NCBI GenBank assembly: GCA_934293005.1
Contig: CAKQYA010000008.1
Coordinates: 1 to 64,000, forward strand
Reading direction: 5' to 3'
DNA: 64,000 nucleotides
From: an uncultured Bacteroidaceae bacterium
GTDB taxonomy: Bacteria; Bacteroidota; Bacteroidia; Bacteroidales; Bacteroidaceae
A program made the translations under genes and the position numbers. Of this stretch, positions 38,831 through 49,079 are shown piece by piece; the first letter of the stretch is position 1; every line of letters begins with the position of its first letter. The notes under the pieces are model-generated. The model did no database searches, had not been told where the DNA came from, and worked only from the letters and a program-made list of their open reading frames with translations.

Positions 38831-39652
38831 CTAATATTGTTCATTCTCATTAGGAAACACTCCTTCTTTCACGTCTTCAACGTATCTGCCGATAGCATCT
38901 GTCATAATAGTGTTGAGATCTGCATATCGGCGAAGAAACTTAGGAGAGAATCCTCTTGTCATTCCAAGCATGTCTGCAATCACAAGCACCTGTCCGTCAC
39001 AACCAGAGCCAGCGCCAATGCCAATTATTGGAATTGTGAGCTCACTTGCTACGCGTGCAGCTAACTTTGCAGGAATTTTTTCGAGAACAATTGCAAAACA
39101 GCCTGCTTCCTGGAGTGCATGGGCGTCACTTATGAGTTTTTGGGCTTCAGCCTCTTCTTTAGCGCGTACCGTGTAAGTGCCAAATTTATTTATGGCCTGA
39201 GGTGTGAGACCGAGGTGTCCGCAAATTGGTATGCCTGCGTCAAGTATTTTCTTTACTGCTGGAATAATTTCCACTCCGCCTTCGAGTTTAAGCGCATCGC
39301 AATGTGTTTCTTGCATGATGCGTATGGCATTGCTTACAGCTTCTGTTTCATTTACCTGATATGTGCCAAATGGCATGTCGCAGATGACAAGTGCTCGCTT
39401 TACGCCGCGCACGACACTTTTTGCATGATAAATCATCTGATCGAGTGTGATTGGAAGGGTAGTCCAATTGCCTGCCATGACATTACTTGCTGAGTCGCCG
39501 ACAAGTATCACATCTATGCCTGCTCCGTCTGTAATTGTTGCTGTTGTGTAGTCGTATGATGTAAGCATGGCAATCTTCTTGCCTTCTGCCTTCATCTGGA
39601 TAAGTCTGTGTGTTGTGACCTTTCTTTGGTCTTCTACTAAATATCCTGCCAT
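38831..39652 (-). CDS. panB: 3-methyl-2-oxobutanoate hydroxymethyltransferase PanB
   Basis: First enzyme of pantothenate synthesis: transfers a hydroxymethyl group from 5,10-methylene-THF to 2-oxoisovalerate. The protein is 273 aa, a typical length. Motifs: AMLTSYDYTTATI (28-40), ILVGDSASNVMAG (49-61) with the Mg-binding Asp, CDMPFGTYQV (91-100), KLEGG (about 121-125), GHLGLTPQ (144-151), IVLEKIPA with the catalytic Glu, and IGIGAGSGCDGQVLV (206-220). It lies 62 nt upstream of pgk on the same strand. Confidence 0.97.
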   Translation of the reverse strand: MAGYLVEDQRKVTTHRLIQMKAEGKKIAMLTSYDYTTATITDGAGIDVILVGDSASNVMAGNWTTLPITLDQMIYHAKSVVRGVKRALVICDMPFGTYQVNETEAVSNAIRIMQETHCDALKLEGGVEIIPAVKKILDAGIPICGHLGLTPQAINKFGTYTVRAKEEAEAQKLISDAHALQEAGCFAIVLEKIPAKLAARVASELTIPIIGIGAGSGCDGQVLVIADMLGMTRGFSPKFLRRYADLNTIMTDAIGRYVEDVKEGVFPNENEQY

Positions 39653-39826
39653 TTTTATGTTTTGAATATATCTATATTACGACATTTGAATTTTATAAAT
39701 CTGCTCTAACATGTCGCATTGTCATTGCTAACCTTTTGCTTCAAATAAGCATTCATGCCATTTCAAATAGTAGGGCATTGCTTTATTGGCGCTCGACAAT
39801 ACTTGATGCAAATTTACGAATTATTA

Positions 39827-42211
39827 TCAGAACTCGAACAATAATCGGGCATTTATTTGTCTTCGTGTTAAATAATTCGGTACGGCGTATTGGTGATTTG
39901 CAATGTCAGTTACCCAATAATAGCTATTGACGTTTGCAATGTCAAGGATGTTGAACGCATCTATCCCAAGCCAGATGTTCTTAAAGTATCGCCCCATGCC
40001 ACTGAAAACATGCTTGTCCTCATTGTTGAGAAGGCGATAGCTGATTCCTATGTCAACACGGCGGTAACTTGGCATGCGGAACACCTTTTTTTTTCTTCCT
40101 GAATGAGGCGGACCAAATGGAAGCCCTCCCGCATAGTGTCCCTGGAGCGTCATTTTCCATTTTTCCGTGTTTGGGAAATAGTCACTAAAGAAAAGGGAAC
40201 AATTCAAGTTCTGGTCTGTTGGCCTAGGCACATAAGAACTGCCATTTATCTTTTCTTCTGTCCTCAATACACCAATGCTGAACCATGATGATGTGCCTGG
40301 CACAAACTCACCATATATCTTCATGTCCACTCCCATTGCGTATCCTTTAGAAATGTTGCCTCCATAATAAACCACTCTGACATTGTCCACGTTGTATGGA
40401 ATGAGGTTGCTGAGGGCTTTGTAATAAGCTTCTGCCGTAAATTTAAAAGGACGCTTATATACCCAGAACTTATGTTCCATACCCAACACAAAATGGATGC
40501 TGCGCTGAGATTTTATGTCATGGTTAAGAAATGTTTTTGTGCTGCCGTCTACCGTAATGGTGTCTCGCATTTCTTTGTAGAATGGAGTTTGGTAGTATAC
40601 GCCTGTTGAGAATCGGTAAACTGTGTTAGTATGTTTGGATGGGATAAAGGCCATTGTGAGCCTTGGAGAGAATAGCGTCTCTTTATTCCAGTTCCAATGC
40701 GTTATGCGAGCACCATAGTTAAGCACCAATTCACCTTCATCAAACATTTTTCGATATGTGTCCTGCAAATAGCCTTCATAATGTTTCGATTTCTCATTAT
40801 TGTTAGAGATAACATTATATATAAGCTCAAGTCTGTTGTTGGAGTGGGGAAGTGAATAACCTGCTGAATCGCGCATTTCCCATTCACGCATGTTCTCTTC
40901 CACTTTTTCCATTTTTGCAAGAAGTCCATAACTTAAGCTATGATTGGCCAATCGGCTTTGACCAGACAGTCCGATGTTTACCATACTGGCATTAAGCCTG
41001 TTGCGAGCATGCTCATGGTATGTGCCAATGCCCAGACTTTCGGTTTCGCCATCATTGTTAAGCCAATACTCACCGTTGATGTCGTATGTTTCACGTTCTT
41101 TAGTCTTAAATCCCGACATGTTAAGAGTCAGAGAATTTGCTGTATTGAAATGATGCGTAAATGACAAAGCACCAAAATAAGTGTGAAACTTATCTTGTTC
41201 GCTTCCGTCAAAATACACCTTGAATTCCTTCACATCTTCTGCTGTGCCAAATTTGGTGCTTCTATCACTTGGAGTGAAATTATAATCGTCAGATGAAATG
41301 ACGCCTATCGCATCGAGTGTCCATTTCTTGCATGGACTCCAGCTGATGTATGTTTGATAATCGAAATCTTTTGGCTCATATTCTCCTTTAGTGTCCATAG
41401 TGCCAAGGAGGTTCTTCATAGTCTTGTAACGTAGAGAATGAGTCATGGAGAATTTCTCAGTGCCTGTGCCGACATATGCGCTGGTTCCCATCAAGCTTGC
41501 GCTCAAGCTGCCCTCAACACCTTTTACCTTCTTATACTTTATGTCGAGCACACTTGACATTTTCTCTCCATATTTCGGTTCAAAGCCTCCTGCAGAAAAT
41601 CTGACAGATTCGACCATGTCTGGATTTATTATGCTAAGACCTTCTTGTTGACCGCTGCGAATGAGCAATGGTCTGTATACTTCTATGCCGTTTATATAAA
41701 CTGAATTCTCATCAAACGACCCGCCTCTTACATTATATTGGGAAGACAGCTCATTATGGCTTGAAACACCAGCCTGACTTTTGATCAATTGTTCCACGCC
41801 GCCTCCGCTTGCATTTCCCATATGCTTCAAGTCGTCCATGTTGACGTCAGTCATCGTGTTGGTCTGTCTGCGAATTTCTTTCACTTCAACATCTCCGAGC
41901 ATAAATCCAAGAGAAGGAAGCATCACATTCAAAGTGACAGAATCCACCGGATTTATCAACAGTCGTTTGCGAGTCTCGTATCCAATCATTGAGTATACTA
42001 CAACTATGGAATCGCTGCTTGGACATGTGACCCTGTATTCTCCTTTGAGATTGCACGTCGTGCCATTGCCGGTGTTTTCAACACGCACTTGAGCGAGTTC
42101 TATCGGCGATTTTTTATCGTCTATGACACGGCCTTTGATTACAACCGACTGTGCTGTCAGCATGCAAGAAGTTAACTGTATGAAAAATAGAGCAAGAGTT
42201 TTTCTTATCAT
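39827..42211 (-). CDS. TonB-dependent outer-membrane receptor
   Basis: A 794-aa outer-membrane barrel protein. The Met at 42211 (MIRKTLALFF) starts a signal peptide ending near MLTAQ (about 22). A CarboxypepD_reg-like domain (about 25-105, KGRVIDDKKSPIELAQVRV) precedes the plug (about 110-225, with QYNVRGGSFDENSVYINGIEV) and a 22-strand-type barrel. It ends in the aromatic residue of RLLFEF. No SusD follows, so it is not a SusC-type glycan importer; siderophore, cobamide or metal complexes are open options. No TonB or transporter gene is adjacent. Confidence 0.9.
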   Translation of the reverse strand: MIRKTLALFFIQLTSCMLTAQSVVIKGRVIDDKKSPIELAQVRVENTGNGTTCNLKGEYRVTCPSSDSIVVVYSMIGYETRKRLLINPVDSVTLNVMLPSLGFMLGDVEVKEIRRQTNTMTDVNMDDLKHMGNASGGGVEQLIKSQAGVSSHNELSSQYNVRGGSFDENSVYINGIEVYRPLLIRSGQQEGLSIINPDMVESVRFSAGGFEPKYGEKMSSVLDIKYKKVKGVEGSLSASLMGTSAYVGTGTEKFSMTHSLRYKTMKNLLGTMDTKGEYEPKDFDYQTYISWSPCKKWTLDAIGVISSDDYNFTPSDRSTKFGTAEDVKEFKVYFDGSEQDKFHTYFGALSFTHHFNTANSLTLNMSGFKTKERETYDINGEYWLNNDGETESLGIGTYHEHARNRLNASMVNIGLSGQSRLANHSLSYGLLAKMEKVEENMREWEMRDSAGYSLPHSNNRLELIYNVISNNNEKSKHYEGYLQDTYRKMFDEGELVLNYGARITHWNWNKETLFSPRLTMAFIPSKHTNTVYRFSTGVYYQTPFYKEMRDTITVDGSTKTFLNHDIKSQRSIHFVLGMEHKFWVYKRPFKFTAEAYYKALSNLIPYNVDNVRVVYYGGNISKGYAMGVDMKIYGEFVPGTSSWFSIGVLRTEEKINGSSYVPRPTDQNLNCSLFFSDYFPNTEKWKMTLQGHYAGGLPFGPPHSGRKKKVFRMPSYRRVDIGISYRLLNNEDKHVFSGMGRYFKNIWLGIDAFNILDIANVNSYYWVTDIANHQYAVPNYLTRRQINARLLFEF

Positions 42212-42397
42212 TTTTATTAAACACTTTTCATTTAAAAAGTACAAGTCAGACTGGCTGAAATAGTGAAGAACATCATTTTAATCAAATATTTTAACAAGTC
42301 ATTAGATTATCAGAAATTATTATTTAACATAACCGTTATAATCATTATGTCAAATGCGCACGAACTAATATCGTGATGTCTGCGCCATTAAATTAGA

Positions 42398-42997
42398 TTA
42401 GAATTGCCTTAAGGCTTTATAGAGACGCTGTACAGGAAGTCCCATCACATTAAAATAAGAACCCTCAATCCTTGACACGCCAATAAATCCAATCCATTCT
42501 TGTATGCCATAAGCTCCAGCTTTGTCAAACGGTTTGTATGTATTGACGTAATAATTTATTTCTTCATCAGACAATTCATCAAAAAACACTTTTGACGTTG
42601 ATGCAAACTGCACAGTCTTGTTTTTGGTGGCGATGCAAACACCAGTAATGACTTCGTGCGCATGTCCCGACAATTGCCTCAAGAAACTTTCAGCATCATG
42701 TTCATCCATTGGCTTGCCCAACACTTGTCCGTTGTCATAGACAATTGTGTCAGCTGTTATTATCATCTCGTCATCAGCCATGCTGGGTTTGTAAGCTTCA
42801 GACTTCTTTGAAGATATGTATACAGGAATGTCTTCGCCTTTAAGGTTTTGAGGCCAGCTCTCGTCAATATTTTTTAATGTTCTCACCTCAAAATCAATGC
42901 CAAGACCAGCAAGCAATTCTTTTCTTCGTGGAGAATTGCTTGCTAAAACCACTTTATAACCTTCTACCAGCCGAAGGCTGCGCTGTTGTTCATCCAT
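42398..42997 (-). CDS. maf: Maf-like nucleoside triphosphate pyrophosphatase
   Basis: A 199-aa Maf protein, hydrolysing dTTP/UTP or modified nucleotides to the monophosphate and pyrophosphate. Motifs: ASNSPRRKELL (19-29), the D-T pair in ITADTIV (about 80-86) and the conserved GAYGIQEWIG (about 160-169). The set of residues fits the dTTPase/UTPase (YhdE) subgroup. The start overlaps the end of the KdsC-like gene by 34 nt, so the two are probably translationally coupled. Confidence 0.93.
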   Translation of the reverse strand: MDEQQRSLRLVEGYKVVLASNSPRRKELLAGLGIDFEVRTLKNIDESWPQNLKGEDIPVYISSKKSEAYKPSMADDEMIITADTIVYDNGQVLGKPMDEHDAESFLRQLSGHAHEVITGVCIATKNKTVQFASTSKVFFDELSDEEINYYVNTYKPFDKAGAYGIQEWIGFIGVSRIEGSYFNVMGLPVQRLYKALRQF

Positions 42998-43482
42998 AAA
43001 TTCTGTGCTTTTAAAATTTGTTCTATGATATCACGTGCGCATCCCTTGCCGCCTTCTTTATGAGAGATGTATTTGCACACATTCTTAATTTCAGGCACGG
43101 CGTCAGCAGGACAGCATGGCAAACCGCACGCAGACAACACCTCATAGTCAGGTATATCGTCACCTACATAAGCTATTTGTTCATCTTTAAGCAAATATTT
43201 TTCTTTCAAGGCTTCATACAAAGAAATCTTTACGGCAACCCCAAGATGAACCTCCTTCAAGCCGAGTCCATTATATCTTATTCTTATAGAGTCAGTCTTC
43301 GCTCCTGAGATGATGGCGATGAGCAGTCCGCATTTCACCGCCAACTGCATGGCGTAGCCATCCTTGATGTTGACTGTGCGCATCGGTTCACCATTAGGAT
43401 GCTGTGTTATGGTTTCACACGACAGAACGCCGTCTATATCAAAAAAGACAGCTTTGATTTTCGTTAAATCATAGTTTATCAT
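42964..43482 (-). CDS. kdsC: KdsC-like HAD phosphatase (3-deoxy-manno-octulosonate 8-phosphate phosphatase)
   Basis: A 172-aa HAD enzyme of the C0-cap type forming tetramers. Motif I FFDIDGVLS (13-21), motif II AIISGAKTD (about 56-64), motif III lysine in VHLGVAVKIS and motif IV AYVGDDIPDYEVL (about 104-116). Likely releases Kdo from Kdo-8-P for LPS core synthesis; related sugar phosphatases cannot be excluded. It overlaps the DUF2520 gene by 14 nt upstream and maf by 34 nt downstream. Confidence 0.88.
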   Translation of the reverse strand: MINYDLTKIKAVFFDIDGVLSCETITQHPNGEPMRTVNIKDGYAMQLAVKCGLLIAIISGAKTDSIRIRYNGLGLKEVHLGVAVKISLYEALKEKYLLKDEQIAYVGDDIPDYEVLSACGLPCCPADAVPEIKNVCKYISHKEGGKGCARDIIEQILKAQNLWMNNSAAFGW

Positions 43483-44242
43483 TATGAATGCTAATGCTCA
43501 TTATTTTATAAATTTCTTGTGTTGTCTTATGGTCAGACAATAGATCCAAGTGTTTTTCTATGACATTTGAATCCCATCTCACAGCAGGTCCTGTCTGAGC
43601 TTCATGCGGCGAGAGAACCTGGAGTTTATTTGCCGTTTCGTTGATTAAGGGCAACATGACCTCGAATGGAATATTGCAATGGTTTTTCAACAGCTCTGCT
43701 CCTATGCTGCAGCATCTGTTTGCAAAGTTGCAGCAGAACACAGCTGCAAGATGCAAATACATGCGGTCGCTGCTCGTCATTTCATACACTCTGTCCGACA
43801 TGCTTTCAGCAAAATCTTTCAAGATGATCAAATCATCATTAGTTTCCGATTCAATAAAACAAGGAATTATCGTGAAATCCACTTCTTTCTGTTTCGAAAA
43901 CGTTTGCATGGGGTATAATACTCCCCTGCGGTTTCCTGAAATAACATCAATCGGCATGCTTCCTGCTGTATGGATGATAAGTGTGTCCCCCACTCTTTCA
44001 CGAAGTTTGTCAGACACATCTCTTAATGCATTGTCTTTTACGGCAACTATATAAATATCAGCATCGTCGCAGATATTTTCCAAATCGTTTGTATAAGCAG
44101 AACCTATTTTGTCTGCAAGAGATTTTGCCGACTCTATAGTTCTGCTATAGACCTGTGTTACATTATGCCCCGCACCAACTGCCGCTTTCGCTAAATTTGT
44201 TGCCAAATTGCCAGCGCCAACACATACAATCTTATATTCCAT
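43469..44242 (-). CDS. Rossmann-fold DUF2520 oxidoreductase-like protein
   Basis: A 257-aa protein with an N-terminal NAD(P)-binding fold (VCVGAGNLATNLAKA, about 6-20) and a helical DUF2520 domain (about 130-250) with PMQTFSK (about 111-117). It resembles pyrroline-5-carboxylate reductase or ketopantoate reductase-like dehydrogenases, but its reaction is unknown. First gene of the overlapping trio with kdsC and maf. Because panB lies nearby, a role as a ketopantoate reductase-like enzyme can be imagined, but nothing in the sequence decides this. Confidence 0.85.
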   Translation of the reverse strand: MEYKIVCVGAGNLATNLAKAAVGAGHNVTQVYSRTIESAKSLADKIGSAYTNDLENICDDADIYIVAVKDNALRDVSDKLRERVGDTLIIHTAGSMPIDVISGNRRGVLYPMQTFSKQKEVDFTIIPCFIESETNDDLIILKDFAESMSDRVYEMTSSDRMYLHLAAVFCCNFANRCCSIGAELLKNHCNIPFEVMLPLINETANKLQVLSPHEAQTGPAVRWDSNVIEKHLDLLSDHKTTQEIYKIMSISIHNDKL

Positions 44243-44289
44243 GACCCAACCTAATCATTTGTTCTTGTGACCAATCCTATTCTTATATG

Positions 44290-44829
44290 TCAGTTCTCTT
44301 CAACGAAGGGGCCTATATGAACATTTTCCCACTTCAGGTTGTTCTCGTCCTGAGGCTTGCGCTCTATGGCAGGATACCCAAAGCCTATGACACACTCAGC
44401 AGTAAGATTCTCAGGGTAACGAAGGAGGAAGCGAAGAACATTGTCAGATGGCTCTCCATTATCCATAAAACGGTTGCGTATTTGGCACCAGCACGAACCT
44501 AAACCCAAGTCTGCGGCCTGATATTGCATGCTTAAAGCCGCCAATGAAGCATCCTCGCACCACACATCAGATGCGTCACGGTCTCCGAGCACAACGATGG
44601 CAACAGCTGCCCCTGCCAAAAATTGGCTTCCCATTGATCTGCAAAGAGAAATCTTCTCAAGCAAATCTTTATCATCAACTACCACAAAGTGCCACCCTCT
44701 CACGCTTTTGCCAGTAGGCGACATCAAAGCGGCCCTCAGGATGGTCTGCAAATCATCGGCCTTGATGCTTTGTTCTGTGAACTTGCGCACACTACGCCTT
44801 CTCTGTACTAAATCCTTGAAATTATCCAT
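44290..44829 (-). CDS. Nitroreductase family protein
   Basis: A 179-aa FMN-dependent oxidoreductase-like protein. N-terminal QRRRSVRKF (9-17) is the FMN phosphate-binding motif, followed by ALMSPTGKSVRGWHF (about 34-48) and, later, LGLGSCWCQIR (about 112-122). The length fits the short nitroreductase/NADH dehydrogenase-like group. It ends 47 nt before the DUF2520 gene on the same strand and could head that operon. Substrate unknown. Confidence 0.9.
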   Translation of the reverse strand: MDNFKDLVQRRRSVRKFTEQSIKADDLQTILRAALMSPTGKSVRGWHFVVVDDKDLLEKISLCRSMGSQFLAGAAVAIVVLGDRDASDVWCEDASLAALSMQYQAADLGLGSCWCQIRNRFMDNGEPSDNVLRFLLRYPENLTAECVIGFGYPAIERKPQDENNLKWENVHIGPFVEEN

Positions 44830-44955
44830 AGTCTTATGTGTTTATATGCCTATTGTCTTTTTAAATCTGTCATTAATTCAAACGACACGAGAACAAATTT
44901 AGTGTAAAGATATAAAACTTTTTCCTTTCATCAACCATAATTCCCATATTATTCT

Positions 44956-44963
44956 TATCTTTG
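44956..44963 (+). promoter_or_regulatory. Candidate -7 element of mltG
   Basis: TATCTTTG on the plus strand, 80 nt before the chosen mltG start, matches TAnnTTTG. On the minus strand TAAATTTG at 44901-44894 is a similar candidate for the nitroreductase gene. Confidence 0.5.
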
Positions 44964-45035
44964 CAATGATAAATAATACAAAACAACCATTTTAAGTGCA
45001 TGCTGACAGAGCACGACACCATCAAAAAGCAAACC

Positions 45036-46076
45036 ATGAAAAGAAATTCCAAGAAAATACAATGCGGCATTATTGCTGCAATCATCGCAGTAGCTCTGGC
45101 CATCGTCGGACTGATTGTCTGTTTCAGCGGATTTGGCAATGAAAGACAAGTGCACCTTTATGTAGACCAGGATGACGATGCCGATTCCATCCTGCAAAAG
45201 TTGCAGGCCCAATGCAGTCCCAACCTCCTTGCATTCCGCGTCAATGCTGCTGTGTTTGGGATAGACAAAAAGGCACGGACGGGACATTACATCATTTCAG
45301 ACAATCTTTCCGTCATGAAACTTCTTCACCGCATACGCAATCATAATGAAGATCCCGTGCCGCTCATCGTGCCAAGCGTCAGAACAATAGACGAAATGGT
45401 GCACAGGCTATCGCAGCAAATCATGTCGGATTCTGCCGACATTCGATCTGCGCTGTCCAACAGCAGCACTATCAGAAGCCTGGGATACACCAGCGAGACC
45501 ATGCCATGCTTGTTCATACCTAATACATATGAAATATATTGGGACATCACTCCCGACGCTCTTGTGGAGCGCCTTGTCAAAGAGAATGATCTTTTCTGGA
45601 ACGAACAGCGCACATCAAAGCTTTCCTGCGTATCCCAATATGCAGGTGAAGAAATGACAAAAGAAAAGGTCATCACGCTTGCGTCAATCATAGACAGCGA
45701 AACGGCAAACAATGCTGAAAAGCCCATCATCGCATCTCTTTACATGAACCGCATGCGCATCGGAATGCCTCTGCAAAGCGATCCGACCGTCAAATTTGCG
45801 CTTGGCGATTTTTCTATGCGTCGCATCATGCATAAGCATCTCAACGTTCAATCGCCATACAACACTTACCGCAACAAGGGCCTGCCACCAGGACCAATAT
45901 GCATCCCGAGCATAGCTGGCATTGATGCGGTACTTAATCATGCCACCAACGACTATATATACATGTGCGCTAAAGAAGACTTTTCAGGCACGCACAATTA
46001 CGCTGTGTCATATGCTGAACATCAGCGCAATGCCGCACGTTATGCCAAAGCATTAAATCAACGCAACATACATTGA
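45036..46076 (+). CDS. mltG: Endolytic murein transglycosylase MltG
   Basis: A YceG-like protein of 346 aa that cuts nascent glycan strands near the inner membrane. One N-terminal membrane segment (about 9-30) is followed by a LysM-like region and the catalytic domain. The conserved TLASIIDSETANNAEK (about 208-223) contains the catalytic glutamate, and SLYMNRMRIGMPLQSDPTV follows, then GLPPGPICIPS. The Met at 45036 is preferred because it lies just before the basic membrane-anchor N-flank; a Met at 45000 is also possible. It is in the same direction as, and 88 nt before, the GH43 gene. Confidence 0.93.
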   Translation: MKRNSKKIQCGIIAAIIAVALAIVGLIVCFSGFGNERQVHLYVDQDDDADSILQKLQAQCSPNLLAFRVNAAVFGIDKKARTGHYIISDNLSVMKLLHRIRNHNEDPVPLIVPSVRTIDEMVHRLSQQIMSDSADIRSALSNSSTIRSLGYTSETMPCLFIPNTYEIYWDITPDALVERLVKENDLFWNEQRTSKLSCVSQYAGEEMTKEKVITLASIIDSETANNAEKPIIASLYMNRMRIGMPLQSDPTVKFALGDFSMRRIMHKHLNVQSPYNTYRNKGLPPGPICIPSIAGIDAVLNHATNDYIYMCAKEDFSGTHNYAVSYAEHQRNAARYAKALNQRNIH

Positions 46077-46164
46077 ATAAAAAGCTGTCACAAACTGCAA
46101 CACACTCAACATTCAGAACAAATCAAAACAACAACTAACATAAAACCATAAGATTAGCTTAATT

Positions 46165-49062
46165 ATGAAAACTAACACACGAATTCTTTTACCCCTTTTG
46201 CTGTTGTGCGCATCAAACGCTAACGCACAGAAGCAGAGAGAGTACACGCCTTCACCAGTAAAGGGGCCTGCATGGAATGCGCCATCCAACATGAATCCAT
46301 TCATTCCTGGCTATTTTGCAGACCCTACCATCAGGCAGTTTGGTGACACTTATTATCTGTATGCCACAACAGATGGCACAGGAAATGGATACGGCCCTGC
46401 ACAGGTGTGGGCCAGCAAGGATTTTGTCAACTGGACAAACTACGTGATGAACTGGCCTACTACCGAAGTGGTATGGGCTCCAGACGTGGTGCAGCAGCCC
46501 AATGGAAAATACCGATATTTCTATTGCGAGCCTTGCAACATAAACATAGGCGAGAGCGACACTCCTGCAGGCCCATGGACAAACATTCTTGGCCAGGAAG
46601 ATGCTGTGATGGTGCCAGACCGCTACATACACAATGTCATTTCGCTCGACCCCATGCTTTTTGAAGATGAAGACAAGAGCCAATATCTATATTTCACCAC
46701 ATGGGGCATTTACAACGGATTCGGTTGCGGTGTGGCAAAACTCAAAGATGGCGACTTCTCGCTAAGCGACCTTTCTTCCGAAGTGAAACGAGACGCGCGC
46801 CGATGGAATGAGAACTCGCCCTTCCCTATAGCGGCAGATTCTTTCTTCTCGGAGAAACGTCTTATACCTAATACTGAATTGAAGGATATATTTGAAGCGC
46901 CTTTCATTTTCAAGCACAATGGCGTTTATTATTTCACCTACTCTTCCGGAAGCTGCCACACCGACACTTACAGGGTGCAGTATGCTACTTCTACCGTGGG
47001 GCCTATGGGGCCATTTGAATATAAAGGCGAAATCCTCACGACCAATGCAGATGAAACCGTGCACGGACCAGGGCACCATTCTGTCATAGAAAAGGGCGGC
47101 AAATATTACATAGTGTACCATCGCCACAACAATCCAAAATCAATACACGGGTTCAACCGTCAAGTGTGCATTGACCAGCTCAACTTTGATGCTAATGGCA
47201 ACATCCTGCCTGTCACACCCACTCACAACGCCATGGGAGTTGACATCTTCCGCCAGCCATCTCGCAACACCAACCTTGCTTTCGGAGCGAAAGTGACGGC
47301 TTCGTCTTACTATGACGACTGGTTTAAGCCTGAATATGCAGTTGATGACAACAATGCAACTCTTTGGAAGGCGCGCCACACCAACTGGGACAATCATTCA
47401 TTGAAGAAACACGAAGAATGGATTGAATTAGACCTTGGCAAAGAAAAGAAGTTCAACGAGATATGGACACAATTTGAGTATGCCACTTTCTTCTATCAAT
47501 ATAAGATTGAAACATCATCAGACCATAACACATGGACACTCTATGCAGACCGCACAGACAACACCATGCAAGGCTCACCGATGATTGACAGAAAAAGCAC
47601 AAAAGCTCGTTATGTGCGTCTCACCATTACCGACACACAGAAAAACGGACACATGCCAGCCGTATGGAACATTAAAGTGTGGGCTAAAGCACCACAGCTT
47701 CCATCAATGCCTGCAGCCAGCAACGATGCTTATCCAGGAATGCACAAAAAAGATGTTGACCCTATTGTCCGTCAAGAATCTTCTGTATTCATCAACATGA
47801 ACATGATGGCCCGCAATGCCAATGCTCCATTTGACGTCACAGAAATGAAGTCCTCATTTGGACGCATGAAGAGCGGCAACGATGCCTCAAAAGACATCAA
47901 AGGCATTGTCTTCCATGCCAACAAACCCATACGCGCCCGTGTCAAGGATGGAAAATGGGCAATGTTCTTCAATGGCACGCAGTATCTTGAGAGCAACGTT
48001 TCTCTTCCTGAGACTTTCCGCTACAATTCTCCATACACAATATCCGCATGGGTTCTCAGCACCAAGGTTGGGCCGGTGTCCACAGTAGCTTCCCTATCCT
48101 CTTCGCGAGCTGACCTTGCCACCACACAGTTCCGCCTCGGCACAGATCCTGCTACTGGCCTTGTCAACCATAATGGCTCGTTTGAAAGCAGCGGCGCTCC
48201 TGCTGTGATAGCTGAGGGAAAGGGCAAATGGCAGTTTTGGGTTGTGACATATGATGGCTGGATGGAACGCGCCTACTGCAACGGCCAGCTCGTCAAGGAG
48301 AAAAACAATTTCCTCATGATTCGTCCACAAGGCAAAATCATCATAGGAGCCGACGGCGACAAAACGAACAATTTTGTGGGTTATATACATTCATTGTCAA
48401 TATCGCCAGCTTCCATGGACAGCGAGGAAATTAAGCGCATTTACGACCTTACCAACAAAGCCGACAAGCAATCGTTGGGCGATGACGATTTTGAAGAAAT
48501 AGACCCCGACAGCAAGTTCGTTCTTCCTTCTTCGATGATTCCTGTCCTCGAGAAGAAAGAGCCTTTCCGCCTTTCGGCATCTGCTGCTGCTTTCAATGAC
48601 GCTCCATTTGACAACGGCGCATTTGTGTACAAAGAGCTGTCGTCAGATTTTGTTGTCATGGCCCGCTTGGACGACATGGAAGGCCTGCGCCAGCACAACA
48701 TCTCAGGGTTCAACGAAGGTGGAATAATCATTGAAGACAACGGCACGTTCTATCAACTTGGAGCGTTCCCATTATACAACTGCGGCAACATGCTCACAGT
48801 GCTCAGCGGAAGAGGACGCCCTCAATACCCCAACTACAAGGGCTATGACTTCGACAGAACAATGCAGTTTGAACGTCGGGGCAACCAACTCTATGCGCGC
48901 ACAAGCAACGATGGAGGCAAGACATGGAACAACATGCCAGGCTCACCTCTCACCATAAAGGGCAAAACGCTCAAGATTGGAGCTTACCAAACCACTTATT
49001 CAGAGAAATCTTCATGGGCCCAAATGAGCGGCTACGTCATTTATGCTCCAAAGACCAAATAA
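46165..49062 (+). CDS. Secreted multidomain GH43 enzyme with CBM32 and LamG-like modules
   Basis: A 965-aa protein with signal peptide (1-22, SNANAQ). The GH43 propeller (about 45-370) has D53 (base, YFADPTIRQFGDTYYLYAT), D162 (SLDPMLF) and E244 (acid, DIFEAPFIF). An F5/8-type C (CBM32-like) module spans about 372-512, with WIELDLGKEKKFNEIW. A LamG/concanavalin-like module (about 550-770) contains WAMFFNGTQYLE and WQFWVVTYDG. A final beta-sandwich of DUF1349 type covers about 800-960. The assembly suits a cell-surface or periplasmic arabinan- or galactan-side-chain enzyme. It is followed by a GH2 gene on the same strand. Confidence 0.9.
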   Translation: MKTNTRILLPLLLLCASNANAQKQREYTPSPVKGPAWNAPSNMNPFIPGYFADPTIRQFGDTYYLYATTDGTGNGYGPAQVWASKDFVNWTNYVMNWPTTEVVWAPDVVQQPNGKYRYFYCEPCNINIGESDTPAGPWTNILGQEDAVMVPDRYIHNVISLDPMLFEDEDKSQYLYFTTWGIYNGFGCGVAKLKDGDFSLSDLSSEVKRDARRWNENSPFPIAADSFFSEKRLIPNTELKDIFEAPFIFKHNGVYYFTYSSGSCHTDTYRVQYATSTVGPMGPFEYKGEILTTNADETVHGPGHHSVIEKGGKYYIVYHRHNNPKSIHGFNRQVCIDQLNFDANGNILPVTPTHNAMGVDIFRQPSRNTNLAFGAKVTASSYYDDWFKPEYAVDDNNATLWKARHTNWDNHSLKKHEEWIELDLGKEKKFNEIWTQFEYATFFYQYKIETSSDHNTWTLYADRTDNTMQGSPMIDRKSTKARYVRLTITDTQKNGHMPAVWNIKVWAKAPQLPSMPAASNDAYPGMHKKDVDPIVRQESSVFINMNMMARNANAPFDVTEMKSSFGRMKSGNDASKDIKGIVFHANKPIRARVKDGKWAMFFNGTQYLESNVSLPETFRYNSPYTISAWVLSTKVGPVSTVASLSSSRADLATTQFRLGTDPATGLVNHNGSFESSGAPAVIAEGKGKWQFWVVTYDGWMERAYCNGQLVKEKNNFLMIRPQGKIIIGADGDKTNNFVGYIHSLSISPASMDSEEIKRIYDLTNKADKQSLGDDDFEEIDPDSKFVLPSSMIPVLEKKEPFRLSASAAAFNDAPFDNGAFVYKELSSDFVVMARLDDMEGLRQHNISGFNEGGIIIEDNGTFYQLGAFPLYNCGNMLTVLSGRGRPQYPNYKGYDFDRTMQFERRGNQLYARTSNDGGKTWNNMPGSPLTIKGKTLKIGAYQTTYSEKSSWAQMSGYVIYAPKTK

Positions 49063-49079
49063 GTGATTAACCTGATGCT

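Noticed and set aside
39827..42211. SusC of a polysaccharide utilisation locus
   Set aside because: The barrel is shorter than typical SusC (about 1000 aa), and no SusD gene or glycosidase is adjacent.
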